Source: an uncultured Selenomonadales bacterium | GTDB taxonomy: Bacteria > Bacillota > Negativicutes > Selenomonadales > Selenomonadaceae | Reading direction: 5' to 3' | Length of the DNA stretch: 47,996 bases | Assembly: GCA_947307055.1 (NCBI GenBank) | Contig: CAMZHX010000017.1 | Span: 1-47,996 of the forward strand | In this document: piece after piece, positions 17,601 through 25,679 of the stretch | Position numbering within the stretch: the first letter of the stretch is position 1 | Layout: every line of letters starts with the position of its first letter | Notes under the pieces: model-generated | What the model was told of the DNA's origin: nothing | What the model saw: only the letters and a program-made list of their open reading frames with translations | Database searches by the model: none | Program-made: the position numbers and the translations under genes

Positions 17601-19783
17601 GTCACGGAGACAACGTCGGTGTCGTAGGTGTAGTTACTGATTGAATCCGTGCCCGAACTGAAAATAAAAGTATCGGTGCCAGAACCGCCGACTAAGCTAT
17701 CATTGCCTTCGCCACCGTTGAGAGTTACGCCGTCCTCTGCAACCGCCGTGAGGCTGTCAGCACCCGCGCTACCTAAGATTGACGTGATGTTGTCGTTGCC
17801 TGTTATGTTGAGTTTGACTATATCAGCAGTTATTATTTTGGATGCGTCGATAGTCTTGAATTTATCGGGGATAGCACTAAACAAAGTGTCGCTAAGGTCA
17901 ACCGCAATAACAGAAGCATATTTAGTGTCAGCGGTTAATGTCGTCGTGAGTGCTAAGGTATCGTCACTATTATTACCGCTTACTTCTTTGGGAGCCATAG
18001 TGACAATTAATTCGGCAGCAGCTTCACCTCCTGTTCTCTTTGTCAAATATAACCACGTGTTGGCAGTATCCGCAGCATCTGCAGCATCATCTTTGCTGTA
18101 AACCGTATTATAATTGTTCCAGCCATCATTAACGACAACGTAGTTTGGAGCCGCTTCCGTTCCTATGTTATACTTGAGCGAAGTCGAATCGAAGGTTCCG
18201 ACTTTTTCTAATGTGATTTCTTTTGTTTCTTCATCTACGACTACTTTAGCCATAGTGACTGTGGCAGTTGGGGCGATTGTGATACCGGTAGTTGACGAGC
18301 CTGGTTGGGTGTCGGTCGTGGCGAAAGTGGTTTCGAGCTGCCCTGCAAACGTTACATCGCCGTCAATAGTGATAGACGATCGGCTGTCGGCAGCTTTTGC
18401 AGAAATAGCCGCTTCACCGGAGGCTGTGCTCACGAAAGTACCGCCGCTGAGTGTTGCCGTAATTGTACTATCTTTGTCTGTATTATCTACTGGGTTTTCA
18501 ACCGCCAAAGCAATTTGACCTGTAGCTTTAGCATCTCCGCTAACTTTGACATCGATATTTTGTTTTGTGGTATGTTGCGCAACGGCGATAGCCGCACCAA
18601 ATGTCTGACCGCCGCTGCTTGTAGATGAATTCGTATTAACTGAATATTCTTTGGTGGCTGTACTCGTAACAGTGCCGCCCGTGAAATCCAACTTACCTGC
18701 GCGGAGCTCAACGGCTGTACCGGTGGAAGTAATTTCGCCGCCCGAAATGGTAAGCTTGGTATTGCCGCCGGCATAAATAGCATCGGGGTTGCCGACAGGC
18801 TTGCCGTCAGTACCAAAAAAGTTCTTCTTAGTTTCTTCAGTATAATTGTTATAGCCTGCATTACTAAATTCAACCGTGCCGCCGGTGATTGTAAGCTTAG
18901 CGTATTTATCATCTTTTCCGACACTACCACTGATTTGAATCGCCGGAAGTTGTGAATTTTCTCCAGATTTGAGGGTGCCGCCGGAAATGGTTATCTCGCC
19001 GCCGCCGGGGCTGTTGTTGCCGTAGTAAATGCCGCAAGACTTTGAACTTTCTGTCGTGCCGCCGCTTATGTTGACAACAGCATTATCTGACATGGAAATA
19101 GCGGTGCTCACGCTCTTAATGATACCGCCCTGCATGTTGAACTGGGCTTTGTCAATACTTGAGCGATCCTGAGTGTATTTGCCGACTACTTGGCCGACTT
19201 GAATAGCAGCAGAAGCTCTGGCCGTTCTGATTGCCTCACTATAATTCTCCGAGGAATCGGGATCCCAAGTGTAATCTATTGTGCCGGTTTTCTCCTCAGC
19301 AGTAGTGCCGGTTACGTTGAAAGTGACGCCGTCTTGAACCACGATAGCTGACGGTTGCTTTGAGTTGTCCCATGCTATGCCTGATATTGTAGCATTATTA
19401 CTTGAACCATCTGTGCGCTTGATAGTCAGTTTGCTAGTGCCAAGATTGAGGGTGGCGTTTCCAGCTACTTTGATTACTTCAGCTATCGTTGCGCCGAGGT
19501 TTACGTCAACGTCTTCTGTCAGCGTGATGTTGCCCAAAATTTTAATTTCAGTTGCGTCGCTCAATTTATCGGTCGTAAAGTCGGAAGATGATGTGCTGTA
19601 CCAAGTATTGTCGCCACTCTTAAAAGAGAAGAGCGCGTCGCTTGGTACAGTATCACCTGTCTTTAATTTCAATGTCATTGTTTCCGACAAGTTGAAACGC
19701 TGAAGGTCGAAGGTGAATGCGTCAGGGGAAAATGCTATTCGGGGGGGGGTGCCGTTGCTATATAAAAAAATCTTTCCGTCCAT
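14687..19783 (-). CDS. Large RTX-type repetitive surface/secreted protein
   Basis: 1698 residues, with no classical signal peptide. Near the N-terminus is FDLQRF (25-30). Residues about 60-560 are Ser/Thr/Gly-rich with recurring ISGGT motifs, as in right-handed beta-helix proteins. From about 690 onward, five GGxGxDxLxGG-like calcium-binding motifs (near 694, 878, 1048, 1364 and 1527) are each followed by a pattern like ADxFxYxxGxDxIxNFG. This suggests type I secretion and calcium-dependent folding, but no secretion genes are in the window. A C9 tract lies 36 nt into the coding strand (19741-19749); a one-base change would shift the frame. AAGGAG precedes the ATG by about 11 nt. Function is unknown, possibly adhesion. 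Confidence 0.85.
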   Translation of the reverse strand: MDGKIFLYSNGTPPRIAFSPDAFTFDLQRFNLSETMTLKLKTGDTVPSDALFSFKSGDNTWYSTSSSDFTTDKLSDATEIKILGNITLTEDVDVNLGATIAEVIKVAGNATLNLGTSKLTIKRTDGSSNNATISGIAWDNSKQPSAIVVQDGVTFNVTGTTAEEKTGTIDYTWDPDSSENYSEAIRTARASAAIQVGQVVGKYTQDRSSIDKAQFNMQGGIIKSVSTAISMSDNAVVNISGGTTESSKSCGIYYGNNSPGGGEITISGGTLKSGENSQLPAIQISGSVGKDDKYAKLTITGGTVEFSNAGYNNYTEETKKNFFGTDGKPVGNPDAIYAGGNTKLTISGGEITSTGTAVELRAGKLDFTGGTVTSTATKEYSVNTNSSTSSGGQTFGAAIAVAQHTTKQNIDVKVSGDAKATGQIALAVENPVDNTDKDSTITATLSGGTFVSTASGEAAISAKAADSRSSITIDGDVTFAGQLETTFATTDTQPGSSTTGITIAPTATVTMAKVVVDEETKEITLEKVGTFDSTSLKYNIGTEAAPNYVVVNDGWNNYNTVYSKDDAADAADTANTWLYLTKRTGGEAAAELIVTMAPKEVSGNNSDDTLALTTTLTADTKYASVIAVDLSDTLFSAIPDKFKTIDASKIITADIVKLNITGNDNITSILGSAGADSLTAVAEDGVTLNGGEGNDSLVGGSGTDTFIFSSGTDSISNYTYDTDVVSVTATGVTAPTDFTKATFDGSNLTINFDSNNILTFNNAATVAVAQNDSIYTYEAAGNKLKYIALTPATSGDGAISLGAGYTNSQFNGSASSNENYATINASNVTQAIRIRGNDKANYIVSSSLGGVLEGNDGKDTLVGSGVAASLTLNGGAGNDLLIGSDNDNGYNYFIYSEGSDSIQNYGTGNLINVTGREVSFADVTVSTPASNSDLLIKFDNSNQLLISGGAAANSVISLTSGRNNYAVTKDYIALNGKSITLTAGYAAETDAAGNKVFDGAAEGNTNYETINAGLVEGGISIVGNANNNYIIGSETKSNSLNGGAGDDTLVGGTLPAEADLFYYTAGKDVIENFGASTDKLAIEDTRVEKIANGKLTNSKLTFTVDKNNSLTFKFGDNAPFESVSLQSSAYLTKDGVVSVTSGDNSPRSLTLFASAKGRINLNDELYSIAGASAISTVDAEKVKSQSVTLVGGTKGGLFKYYDGNKQRDGFEYGGGTVSISGYEGGRDRIDLGDASLSSFTVDDNGVVLTLGENLTLGENKTISIKGAKGNEVLLRDPTKGNGYKKMVFAATGVVQNKAKNPTMATVSAGVDSYSFADSTNNAQTVKKIYVTDADAGASIRAGDKYNTVIDASKATNKVSLSGGAKNDKLIGSTGDAADLFVYTGGKDVIQNFGGSDQISLTGNFNNSLESAKITAAKKSIKFKFDNKNVLTIKSNETMSGELKINDDKNIYFKNAIGESKGSVGSVSLTSAFSGTFKTQDSNRTALPTAATVNGGNVEKNLTFKGSSDAETLIGGGNKNRKTMFRGGGGADSLVGGASKDTFFYAKGNTGDATIAKFDFANDKIKVSSGIISKIEKSGDSAIKFSMTNGKSTDAAVGSFNIMSGIKNGSTAAVTDFSKVAIKANNTYYWFTESGGDTYYSASTGDTLAPGTLITTENRLKSAPSDGYAVIDLNYSTNLAKNDIVAVKATTTNPNTTTT
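19741..19749 (-). repeat. C9 homopolymer in the start of the RTX gene (phase-variation candidate)
   Basis: Nine consecutive G on the plus strand encode part of residues 12-15 (Thr-Pro-Pro-Arg) of the RTX protein. It is the longest G/C homopolymer noticed in the window and lies where a frameshift would abolish the whole 1.7-kb-residue product. Confidence 0.8.
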
Positions 19784-19791
19784 AGAATTTT

Positions 19792-19836
19792 TTACTCCTT
19801 TCTATGATTGTTTCCGGTGCCGACCAGTTCTTCCAT
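19792..19836 (-). CDS. 14-residue leader ORF coupled to the RTX gene
   Basis: An ATG at 19836 preceded by GGAG (10-nt spacing) opens a 14-codon frame, MEELVGTGNNHRKE. Its last codons and stop (AAGGAGTAA) are the Shine-Dalgarno of the RTX gene, 8 nt before that ATG. Translation of this peptide would carry ribosomes across the RTX start. No homolog is recognised, and it may be chance. Confidence 0.35.
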   Translation of the reverse strand: MEELVGTGNNHRKE

Positions 19837-19865
19837 ACAAACTTTTCTCCGATTCTTAGTGGGGG

Positions 19866-20009
19866 CTAAGCCTTCTTCAAAAAATTTCTATTTCTTTCTG
19901 CGTCGGCTTTGATGATGATGTCGCTTGCCGCCTCGTGACGGTTGCGACCGGTCAATACGTCTTCTTTATCAGCCTCCCTTTCAAATTTCTTTTTGGGTTC
20001 GACTCGCAT
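19866..20009 (-). CDS. 47-residue charged small ORF upstream of the RTX gene
   Basis: ATG at 20009 runs to TAG at 19866-19868. The product is strongly charged, with segments such as VEPKKKFEREADKEDV and GRNRHEAASDIIIKADAE. The -10 box at 20016-20021 would place the transcript start at or next to this ATG, so it would be leaderless. There is no Shine-Dalgarno. No family is recognised. The region is otherwise a 220-nt 5' leader. Confidence 0.35.
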   Translation of the reverse strand: MRVEPKKKFEREADKEDVLTGRNRHEAASDIIIKADAERNRNFLKKA

Positions 20010-20015
20010 ACATAA

Positions 20016-20042
20016 TTTATACGATTATCGCCGAGTTGTCAA
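20016..20042 (-). promoter_or_regulatory. Probable promoter of the RTX protein transcript
   Basis: On the minus strand TTGACA (20037-20042) is followed by TATAAA (20016-20021). The 15-nt spacer is short, but both boxes are good. It gives a long 5' leader of about 225 nt before the RTX ATG. Confidence 0.5.
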
Positions 20043-20070
20043 TAACTTTTGTATTAAATTTTTCTTAATG

Positions 20071-20103
20071 AAAAAAGAGCCCATGCCTTTGAGCATAAGC
20101 TCC
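20071..20103 (-). terminator. Terminator of the aminotransferase gene
   Basis: On the minus strand GAGCTTATGC and GCATGGGCTC pair (10 bp with two G-U) around a 6-nt loop, followed by TTTTTT. It shares its loop and most of its stem with the terminator at 14622-14660. Confidence 0.85.
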
Positions 20104-20109
20104 GAAATC

Positions 20110-21273
20110 TTACAAGTCGATATTTGCTTGAATCTGCGCGGCGACTTGCTTCATAGTGTCGGCGGTCTGCACCAATGCCATTCTGACAAAACCTTCGCCG
20201 CTCGGTCCGAAGGCACTGCCCGGCGTCATCATGACATTTGCCTTGTTGAGCAGAATTTTGACGAACTCTTCGGACGTGTCGAATTTTTTCGGGACGGGAG
20301 CCCATACAAACATAGTCGCCTTAGGCTTGTCGATATGCCAGCCCGCCGCGTTCAAGCCGTCAATCAAAGCGTCAATCCGTTCGACGTAAGCCGCGCGCGT
20401 TTTGTCGATAACTTCCTTTGGACTTTGCAGAGCCGCAATCGCCGCCTTTTGAATCGGCAAAAATAATCCGTAATCGATATTGCTTTTGAGAAGTTTGAAA
20501 CGCTTGACGACCTCGCGATTGCCTAAGCAAAAACCGACTCGCGCACCGGCAATCCCGTAAGTTTTCGACAGGGAATTGAATTCGACGCCGACATCCTTTG
20601 CGCCCTTGAAACTTAAAAAGCTTAAGCCCTTCGAGCCGTCGAAAATCAATTCGCTGTAAGCGTTATCGTGCAGGACGATGATATTATTTTTCTTGGCGAA
20701 GTGAATCAGGCGTTCGTAAAAATCGGCGGGCGCAGTGGCGGTCGTAGGGTTGTTTGGGTAGGAAACGACCATAAATTTTGCGCGGGCAGCGACATCACTT
20801 GGGATTTTGTCGAGCTGAATAATATAATCGTGCTCCCTAAGTTGCGGCATGTAAAAAATCTCCGAGCCAGCAAGCTTAGCCCCGTCCGCGAAAATCGGGT
20901 AGCAAGGGTCGGGCACTAAAGTCAAGTCGCCGTCGTCAATCAAAGTCAGCGCGATATGCGAAAGTCCTTCCTGCGAGCCATAGAGCGAACAAACTTCGGA
21001 CGCGGGGTCAATCTCGACGTTGTAGCGGCGGCGATACCAATTAGCGACTTCGTTTAAAAGTTCGCGGGTATCGGTTATGGCGTAGACGTAATTTTCAGGC
21101 TTGAGGGCTTCCTCCGCCAAAACTTTCATGACGTGCGCGGGCGGCGGAATATTGGGTGCGCCGATTGATAAATCAATAACCTTTGCGCCCAACGAAATTT
21201 TTTGTTGTTTCATGGCGGCGAGCCGAAAGAAAACTCCCTCGCCGAAATTTTCCATGCGCTTTGCAAATTTCAA
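20110..21273 (-). CDS. PLP-dependent class I/II aminotransferase (LL-diaminopimelate aminotransferase-like)
   Basis: 387 residues of fold-type I. The cofactor lysine is in FNSLSKTYGIAGAR; VSYPNNPTT and HDNAYSELIFDG provide the Asn and Asp/Tyr cofactor contacts. The whole-length pattern (DLSIGAPNIPPP, LYGSQEGLSHIALTL, FVWAPVPKKFD) resembles the clostridial proteins annotated as LL-diaminopimelate or generic aminotransferases, so the substrate is uncertain. The start is TTG, with GGAG 7 nt upstream; the only nearby ATG is out of frame. It follows the acyltransferase by 12 nt. Confidence 0.85.
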   Translation of the reverse strand: MKFAKRMENFGEGVFFRLAAMKQQKISLGAKVIDLSIGAPNIPPPAHVMKVLAEEALKPENYVYAITDTRELLNEVANWYRRRYNVEIDPASEVCSLYGSQEGLSHIALTLIDDGDLTLVPDPCYPIFADGAKLAGSEIFYMPQLREHDYIIQLDKIPSDVAARAKFMVVSYPNNPTTATAPADFYERLIHFAKKNNIIVLHDNAYSELIFDGSKGLSFLSFKGAKDVGVEFNSLSKTYGIAGARVGFCLGNREVVKRFKLLKSNIDYGLFLPIQKAAIAALQSPKEVIDKTRAAYVERIDALIDGLNAAGWHIDKPKATMFVWAPVPKKFDTSEEFVKILLNKANVMMTPGSAFGPSGEGFVRMALVQTADTMKQVAAQIQANIDL

Positions 21274-21285
21274 AGCTTCATCTCC

Positions 21286-22413
21286 TTACTGTAAGAAAAG
21301 TTTCCAATCGACTGGCGGTTCTCCGTCAAAAATTCCGTCGTCGAGTGACGAGATAATTTTAACGTCGGTATCCCAAAGATAATCGAGAGCTTCGAGCGTC
21401 GACATTTCGCGGGTCGTGATGAAATGAGTAGCTTTTCGGAGCGCGGCGGGCGAAAAAATTTTGTCGTGTTTGAAGATGAGAATATTTTTACTGTCGCCAA
21501 TGGATTCAGTCAGCGAGCGCGAATTTTCTTCGGTCGCGTCCTTATCAAGCCAAATCACGAGCAAAGCATTTTCCGAGTTCGCTTGCTTAAATTTTTTAAC
21601 GACCTTAGGCCACAGCGGATTCATAGCTTTGAAGTCCGTAATGAATTGATAAACACGGCACCCTCCCCCTAAACCGTCAAGCTGGCGACTGGCTTGTAAA
21701 AAGTCTTTGACGATTTCAGGCGGTAACGAGTTTTTAATATCAAAAGCCCTTAAGAATTGATAAGCATCGCCGCCAATAAAGCTGTCAATTTGTCGGCTGA
21801 AGTCGTCTTCGGGAAAATTTTCAAGTTCGGGCGAGTAATGCGTCTGCAAAAATTTTTCAACGTCATTCATGAGCGGCAAATTATCAGCGATTTTTTCCAA
21901 GTCCCAATTCCACCACTTAACCGCGAGAAATTTTCTAATCGTTTCCTCGTCAAAGCGATATTTGATAACCCGTACGGGATTGCCGACAGCGATTGCATAA
22001 GGCGGAATGTTTTTGGCAACGACAGAACCTGCGCCGATAACCGCGCCGTTTCCAATCTTGACGCCGCCCATAATTGTAACGCCATGACCAATCCACACGT
22101 CATTTCCAATAATTATTTGATGCGGATTTTTTGCCTTACATTTAGGAGGAGGTAATTTTTTTGATTTGTTTATTGAACTTAATGGATAAGTAGTTACAAT
22201 TTTAAAATTATGATTTCTGCCAATATTAAAAACAAGTTGACGAGCAAGCGAACAATATTTGCCCACTATAACATGATTACTAGGTTTAGGAAGCCAGTAG
22301 GCATAATCTATGGCATAGGTATTGGCTCCAACATTCATAGTAACAAAAGTTATTTCGCCATTGTTATGGGTTAATACTTTTGGCTCAGATGAACGAACGA
22401 TACACTTTCCCAT
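21286..22413 (-). CDS. Hexapeptide-repeat acyltransferase with C-terminal extension
   Basis: 375 residues. Residues about 20-170 are a left-handed beta-helix acetyltransferase of the CatB/Vat type, with the likely catalytic His68 in [38 protein letters not shown] and [13 protein letters not shown]. The remaining 180 residues have no recognised domain. Antibiotic resistance should not be assumed; many relatives modify sugars or polysaccharides. The 5' 280 bp (22130-22413) are clearly more AT-rich than the rest, suggesting recombination or recent acquisition of the N-terminal part. AGAGGAG lies about 7 nt before the ATG. Confidence 0.8.
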   Translation of the reverse strand: MGKCIVRSSEPKVLTHNNGEITFVTMNVGANTYAIDYAYWLPKPSNHVIVGKYCSLARQLVFNIGRNHNFKIVTTYPLSSINKSKKLPPPKCKAKNPHQIIIGNDVWIGHGVTIMGGVKIGNGAVIGAGSVVAKNIPPYAIAVGNPVRVIKYRFDEETIRKFLAVKWWNWDLEKIADNLPLMNDVEKFLQTHYSPELENFPEDDFSRQIDSFIGGDAYQFLRAFDIKNSLPPEIVKDFLQASRQLDGLGGGCRVYQFITDFKAMNPLWPKVVKKFKQANSENALLVIWLDKDATEENSRSLTESIGDSKNILIFKHDKIFSPAALRKATHFITTREMSTLEALDYLWDTDVKIISSLDDGIFDGEPPVDWKLFLQ

Positions 22414-22431
22414 CTTTATCTCCTCTTAAAA

Positions 22432-23643
22432 CTACTTCTTGACCTTGACGCAAGCCGCGAACTTTTCGTAATTCTCTTGAACAACGGGATTGGTGGAACT
22501 TTGCGCGGCGGCTTTTTGCATATTCTCCCAAGCTTCCTCGTATTTTTTCTGCTTGAGATATGCAATCGCGATGTTGCTATAAGCTTCGGCGTTAATGGTC
22601 TCGATAGCCAGCGAGGATTCAAAATCTTTAATCGCGCCCTTGAAGTCGTTTTGAATAAGCTTGAGGCGTCCGCGATTGTACCACGCAATGGCAAATTTTT
22701 CGTCAACCTTCAATAGCTCGTCGTAAATCTTAATGGCATCGGCGGGCTTGCGAGTATTTTCTTGAGCAAGCGCGAGGTCGAAAAGGGCTTCGGGCAATTC
22801 AGGCTCGACTTGCAACGCCGCTTGAAAATCTTCCTTTGCGCTGTAAAAGTCTTCGCGCTCCATGTTGACCAGCCCGCGATAAACATAAGCCGCCGCTTTG
22901 TCGTCCTCCAAAGCTATTTTCAAATTAGCGGCGTCCATTGAGGCTTCAGAGGCGTCAGGCATTTGCGCTTGTAGCCATAAATTTAAAATGTCTTCGCCGT
23001 AGTGATTGCCCGGCACAGCCCATACGCCATTTAAATCCGTCCACTTAGTGAGCTTGCCGAAAATTTGCGGGCGGAACTTCTGAATCAATTCGTAGCGTGG
23101 GTCGACGATTTCGACTTTGGGCGGGCGTTTCGACGTGTAGGACAGCAAATGTTGAATATGGGCGCGGACTCCGAGTTGAGGCGTCGCGAAGAATGCTCCT
23201 TTGACGCCGCCGCCGGTCGTGCCCAATCCGCAATAATTATTTTGTTCGGGGATAACGTCGCCGCCGTAATTCCAAACGCCCGTCTCTTTAATCGCCTGGC
23301 AAATCGCAATGTCGGGGCGAATACCTTCGCGCTCGCCTTCGACGTAGTAGAGGTGAACGAGCTGACTGACTGTGCAATTTATTTTCGGGTCGGGATTGCG
23401 TTTGTTGATGAAGTTGACCATTTGGTCTTGAGAGGCGACCGCCTCGCCCATTATCGGCACGTCGGAATAATCTTCGCGCAGGACAATCATCGGCATTCCT
23501 TGAGTCGGTGCTATTGTCAGTTCGATTTTCTTGAGTTTACCCTTATCAAATTTCACTTTAGGTTTTTTATCTGCGGCGGCCGCGCAGGCTGTCAGCGATA
23601 AAATTAACGTCACGATTAGCGCGAGGCTAAAAAATTTTTTCAT
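22432..23643 (-). CDS. Lipoprotein with glucosaminidase-like and TPR domains
   Basis: 403 residues. The signal peptide ends in a lipobox LTAC (Cys19-20). Residues about 90-230 resemble the muramidase/glucosaminidase family of peptidoglycan hydrolases (AICQAIKETGVWNYGG, NNYCGLGTTGG, GVRAHIQHLLSY). At least three tetratricopeptide repeats follow (AYVYRGLVNMEREDFYSAKE, ALFDLALAQENTRKPADAIK, AYSNIAIAYLKQKKYEEAW). It probably acts on or near the cell wall. The ATG at 23643 was chosen over an upstream TTG because AAGGAG lies 9 nt before it and the signal peptide starts there. Its 5' end lies just 13 nt after the trpS stop. Confidence 0.85.
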   Translation of the reverse strand: MKKFFSLALIVTLILSLTACAAAADKKPKVKFDKGKLKKIELTIAPTQGMPMIVLREDYSDVPIMGEAVASQDQMVNFINKRNPDPKINCTVSQLVHLYYVEGEREGIRPDIAICQAIKETGVWNYGGDVIPEQNNYCGLGTTGGGVKGAFFATPQLGVRAHIQHLLSYTSKRPPKVEIVDPRYELIQKFRPQIFGKLTKWTDLNGVWAVPGNHYGEDILNLWLQAQMPDASEASMDAANLKIALEDDKAAAYVYRGLVNMEREDFYSAKEDFQAALQVEPELPEALFDLALAQENTRKPADAIKIYDELLKVDEKFAIAWYNRGRLKLIQNDFKGAIKDFESSLAIETINAEAYSNIAIAYLKQKKYEEAWENMQKAAAQSSTNPVVQENYEKFAACVKVKK

Positions 23644-23656
23644 AATCCGAAACTCC

Positions 23657-24676
23657 TTACACGTTGAAATAATCAATCTTCATTGCACGTTTGACGCGGT
23701 TAAGAACCTTCGACGCCTTAGCGCGAGCCTTCTTAGTGCCTTCCTTGAGAATGTCCATAACTTCATCTGGACGCGCCTCGTATTGAGCATGGCGGCGGCG
23801 AATCGGCTCTAAAGTTTCTTCGAGGACTTCGCGCAGATATTTTTTAACAGCGACATCACCCAGCCCGCCGCGTTGATAATGTTCCTTGAGTTCAGCGACT
23901 TTGGCAGTATCTTCGGCTAAGGCGTCAAGGTATGTGAAAACGACGTTGCCTTCGACGTGACCGGGGTCTGAAATTTTGATATGGGTCGGGTCGGTGTACA
24001 TGTCTTTGATTTTTGCGGCGACGGTCGCGGAGTCGTCGCTGAGGTAAATGCAGTTGCCGAGCGTCTTACTCATTTTGGCTTTGCCGTCGATACCGGGCAA
24101 GCGTCTGCAAACTTGACTGCGCGGGAGGAATATTTCAGGCTCGACTAAAATTCCTTCGCCGTAAAGCTCATGCATTTTGCGGACGATTTCGCGAGTTTGT
24201 TCGAGCATAGGGGCTTGGTCTTCGCCGACCGGAACTAAATTTGCGTCAAAGGCGGTGATGTCGGCGGCTTGGCTGACAGGGTAGCACAGGAAGCCAGCAG
24301 GTATACTCGTCTCGAAATTTTTTTGCGCGATTTCGCTTTTGACAGTCGGATTGCGTTCGAGGCGCGAGACCGTAACAATATTCATGTAGTAGGCAGTGAG
24401 CTCGAAAAGTTGCGGGATTTGCGACTGGATAAAAATTGTGGACTTAGCAGGGTCGAGCCCGACGGCAAGATAATCAAGCGCGACGTTCAAAATATTTTCG
24501 TGAACCTTAGCGGGTGTGCCGGCGTGGTCGGTGAGGGCTTGGGCGTCGGCAATCATAATGTAAATCTCATCGAACTCGCCGGAATTCTGTAAGCGCACGC
24601 GCTCGCGAAGGCTACCGACGTAATGTCCGAGATGAAGTTTGCCTGTAGGTCTGTCGCCCGTCAAAATTATTTTCAT
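23657..24676 (-). CDS. trpS: Tryptophanyl-tRNA synthetase
   Basis: 339 residues of class I synthetase. The HIGH-type motif is HLGH in [17 protein letters not shown], and KMSKT serves as the KMSKS loop. It charges tRNA-Trp in the cytoplasm. The start at 24676 is supported by AGAGGAG 8 nt upstream; a longer reading frame exists but adds 29 residues not seen in the family. A -10 (TATAAT, 24708-24713) lies upstream and no T-box is seen in the short leader. Confidence 0.95.
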   Translation of the reverse strand: MKIILTGDRPTGKLHLGHYVGSLRERVRLQNSGEFDEIYIMIADAQALTDHAGTPAKVHENILNVALDYLAVGLDPAKSTIFIQSQIPQLFELTAYYMNIVTVSRLERNPTVKSEIAQKNFETSIPAGFLCYPVSQAADITAFDANLVPVGEDQAPMLEQTREIVRKMHELYGEGILVEPEIFLPRSQVCRRLPGIDGKAKMSKTLGNCIYLSDDSATVAAKIKDMYTDPTHIKISDPGHVEGNVVFTYLDALAEDTAKVAELKEHYQRGGLGDVAVKKYLREVLEETLEPIRRRHAQYEARPDEVMDILKEGTKKARAKASKVLNRVKRAMKIDYFNV

Positions 24677-24707
24677 GGTTAAAACTCCTCTGTGAAAGAT
24701 TTCGTCG

Positions 24708-24713
24708 ATTATA
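24708..24713 (-). promoter_or_regulatory. -10 box upstream of trpS
   Basis: TATAAT on the minus strand, 32 nt before the trpS ATG and just after the larE terminator. A -35 at the usual distance is poor. Confidence 0.5.
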
Positions 24714-24744
24714 ACACACGCCAGAAAATTTTCATACACGGCGC

Positions 24745-24771
24745 AAAAAAAATCCCTCCGCATTTGGAGGG
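24745..24771 (-). terminator. Terminator of larE
   Basis: CCCTCC/GGAGGG stem with a 6-nt loop, followed on the minus strand by a run of eight T. It lies directly after the larE stop. Confidence 0.9.
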
Positions 24772-24775
24772 GAAT

Positions 24776-25555
24776 TTATTTATTCAAGTTCATGCTACCT
24801 GTTCGATAGCCTTGCAAGTCCAGCGTCACGTAATCAAAGCCCAAAGTTTTCAGCCGCGCAGAAATTTTTTCGCGAAGGCTCAGGAGCATGTCGAATTGTT
24901 CAGGCAAAATTTCTATTCTTGCAATGTTGCCGTGAACCCGAACGCGCATTTGCTTAAAACCCGCGCTTAGTAAAAAATCTTCAGCCGCCTCGACCGCCGC
25001 GAGTTTTGGAGCAGTCAAAGTTTCGCCGTAGACAAAGCGCGACGCTAAACACGCCATAGACGGCTTATTCCATGTCGGCAAGTTCATTTCCCGCGACAGC
25101 TCGCGAATCTCTGCCTTGTAAAGTTCGGCGGAAATCAGCGGGCTTTTTACTTTGAGTTCGGCAATCGCCTTCATGCCGGGTCGGAAGTCTTTTGTGTCGT
25201 CCATGTTCGAGCCTTCGACTAAAATTTTCCCTTCGGCGAGGCGCAAGAAATTTTTAAACAGTTCGCGCTTGCACAGGTAACAGCGATTGACGGGATTTTC
25301 TGCGACGCCCGCGATTTTCAAAACGTCCGCCTCGAAAATTACTTGGCGGATTTTATTATCAGCGCAAAATTTTTTAGCCGCGTCGAGTTCGGAGCGCGGA
25401 ATGAATTTACTTGTCGCCGTCAACGCCAAAATATTTTCGCCTAAGACATTATGCGCGACTTTGAGCAGAAAAGTTGAATCGACGCCGCCCGAATATGCAA
25501 CAGCGACGCTCCTCAACCCGCAAAGATAATTTTTCAAGTTGTCAAGCTTAGTCAT
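24776..25555 (-). CDS. larE: LarE-type ATP-dependent sulfur transferase
   Basis: 259 residues of the PP-loop family. The PP-loop is SGGVDST (residues about 22-28), used to adenylate the substrate. LarE inserts sulfur into the nickel-pincer nucleotide cofactor of lactate racemase. Three conserved cysteines are visible, CYLC plus the one in MACLASR; that layout fits the iron-sulfur-dependent subgroup more than the sacrificial single-cysteine type, but this is inference. larB, larC and larA are not in the window. GGAG lies 8 nt before the ATG. Confidence 0.85.
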   Translation of the reverse strand: MTKLDNLKNYLCGLRSVAVAYSGGVDSTFLLKVAHNVLGENILALTATSKFIPRSELDAAKKFCADNKIRQVIFEADVLKIAGVAENPVNRCYLCKRELFKNFLRLAEGKILVEGSNMDDTKDFRPGMKAIAELKVKSPLISAELYKAEIRELSREMNLPTWNKPSMACLASRFVYGETLTAPKLAAVEAAEDFLLSAGFKQMRVRVHGNIARIEILPEQFDMLLSLREKISARLKTLGFDYVTLDLQGYRTGSMNLNK

Positions 25556-25583
25556 TGCAATCGCTCCAGAAAATGAAATCTAC

Positions 25584-25612
25584 TTGAAAAGAAATCGTTC
25601 ATGATTTATAAT
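25584..25612 (+). promoter_or_regulatory. Promoter of peptide unit A
   Basis: TTGAAA (25584-25589), 17 nt, TATAAT (25607-25612). Transcription would start near 25619, at the GCTTGA that pairs with the 3' end. Confidence 0.85.
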
Positions 25613-25679
25613 ATGCTCGCTTGATGCCTTGCGGCAGGGCGGTTTAAATCCAAAGCCCCCAGAAAGGGGGCGGATAGTG

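Noticed and set aside
14907-18628. Long plus-strand reading frames opposite the RTX gene
   Set aside because: They are low-complexity antisense shadows of repetitive codons, lacking ribosome sites and recognisable domains.
21286-22413. Chloramphenicol or streptogramin acetyltransferase
   Set aside because: The hexapeptide fold and His fit the family, but sequence motifs alone do not show antibiotic specificity, and the long C-terminal extension is unlike the resistance enzymes.
24677-24750. T-box or tryptophan-responsive leader upstream of trpS
   Set aside because: The leader is under 40 nt with no T-box sequence or antiterminator; only a -10 is present.
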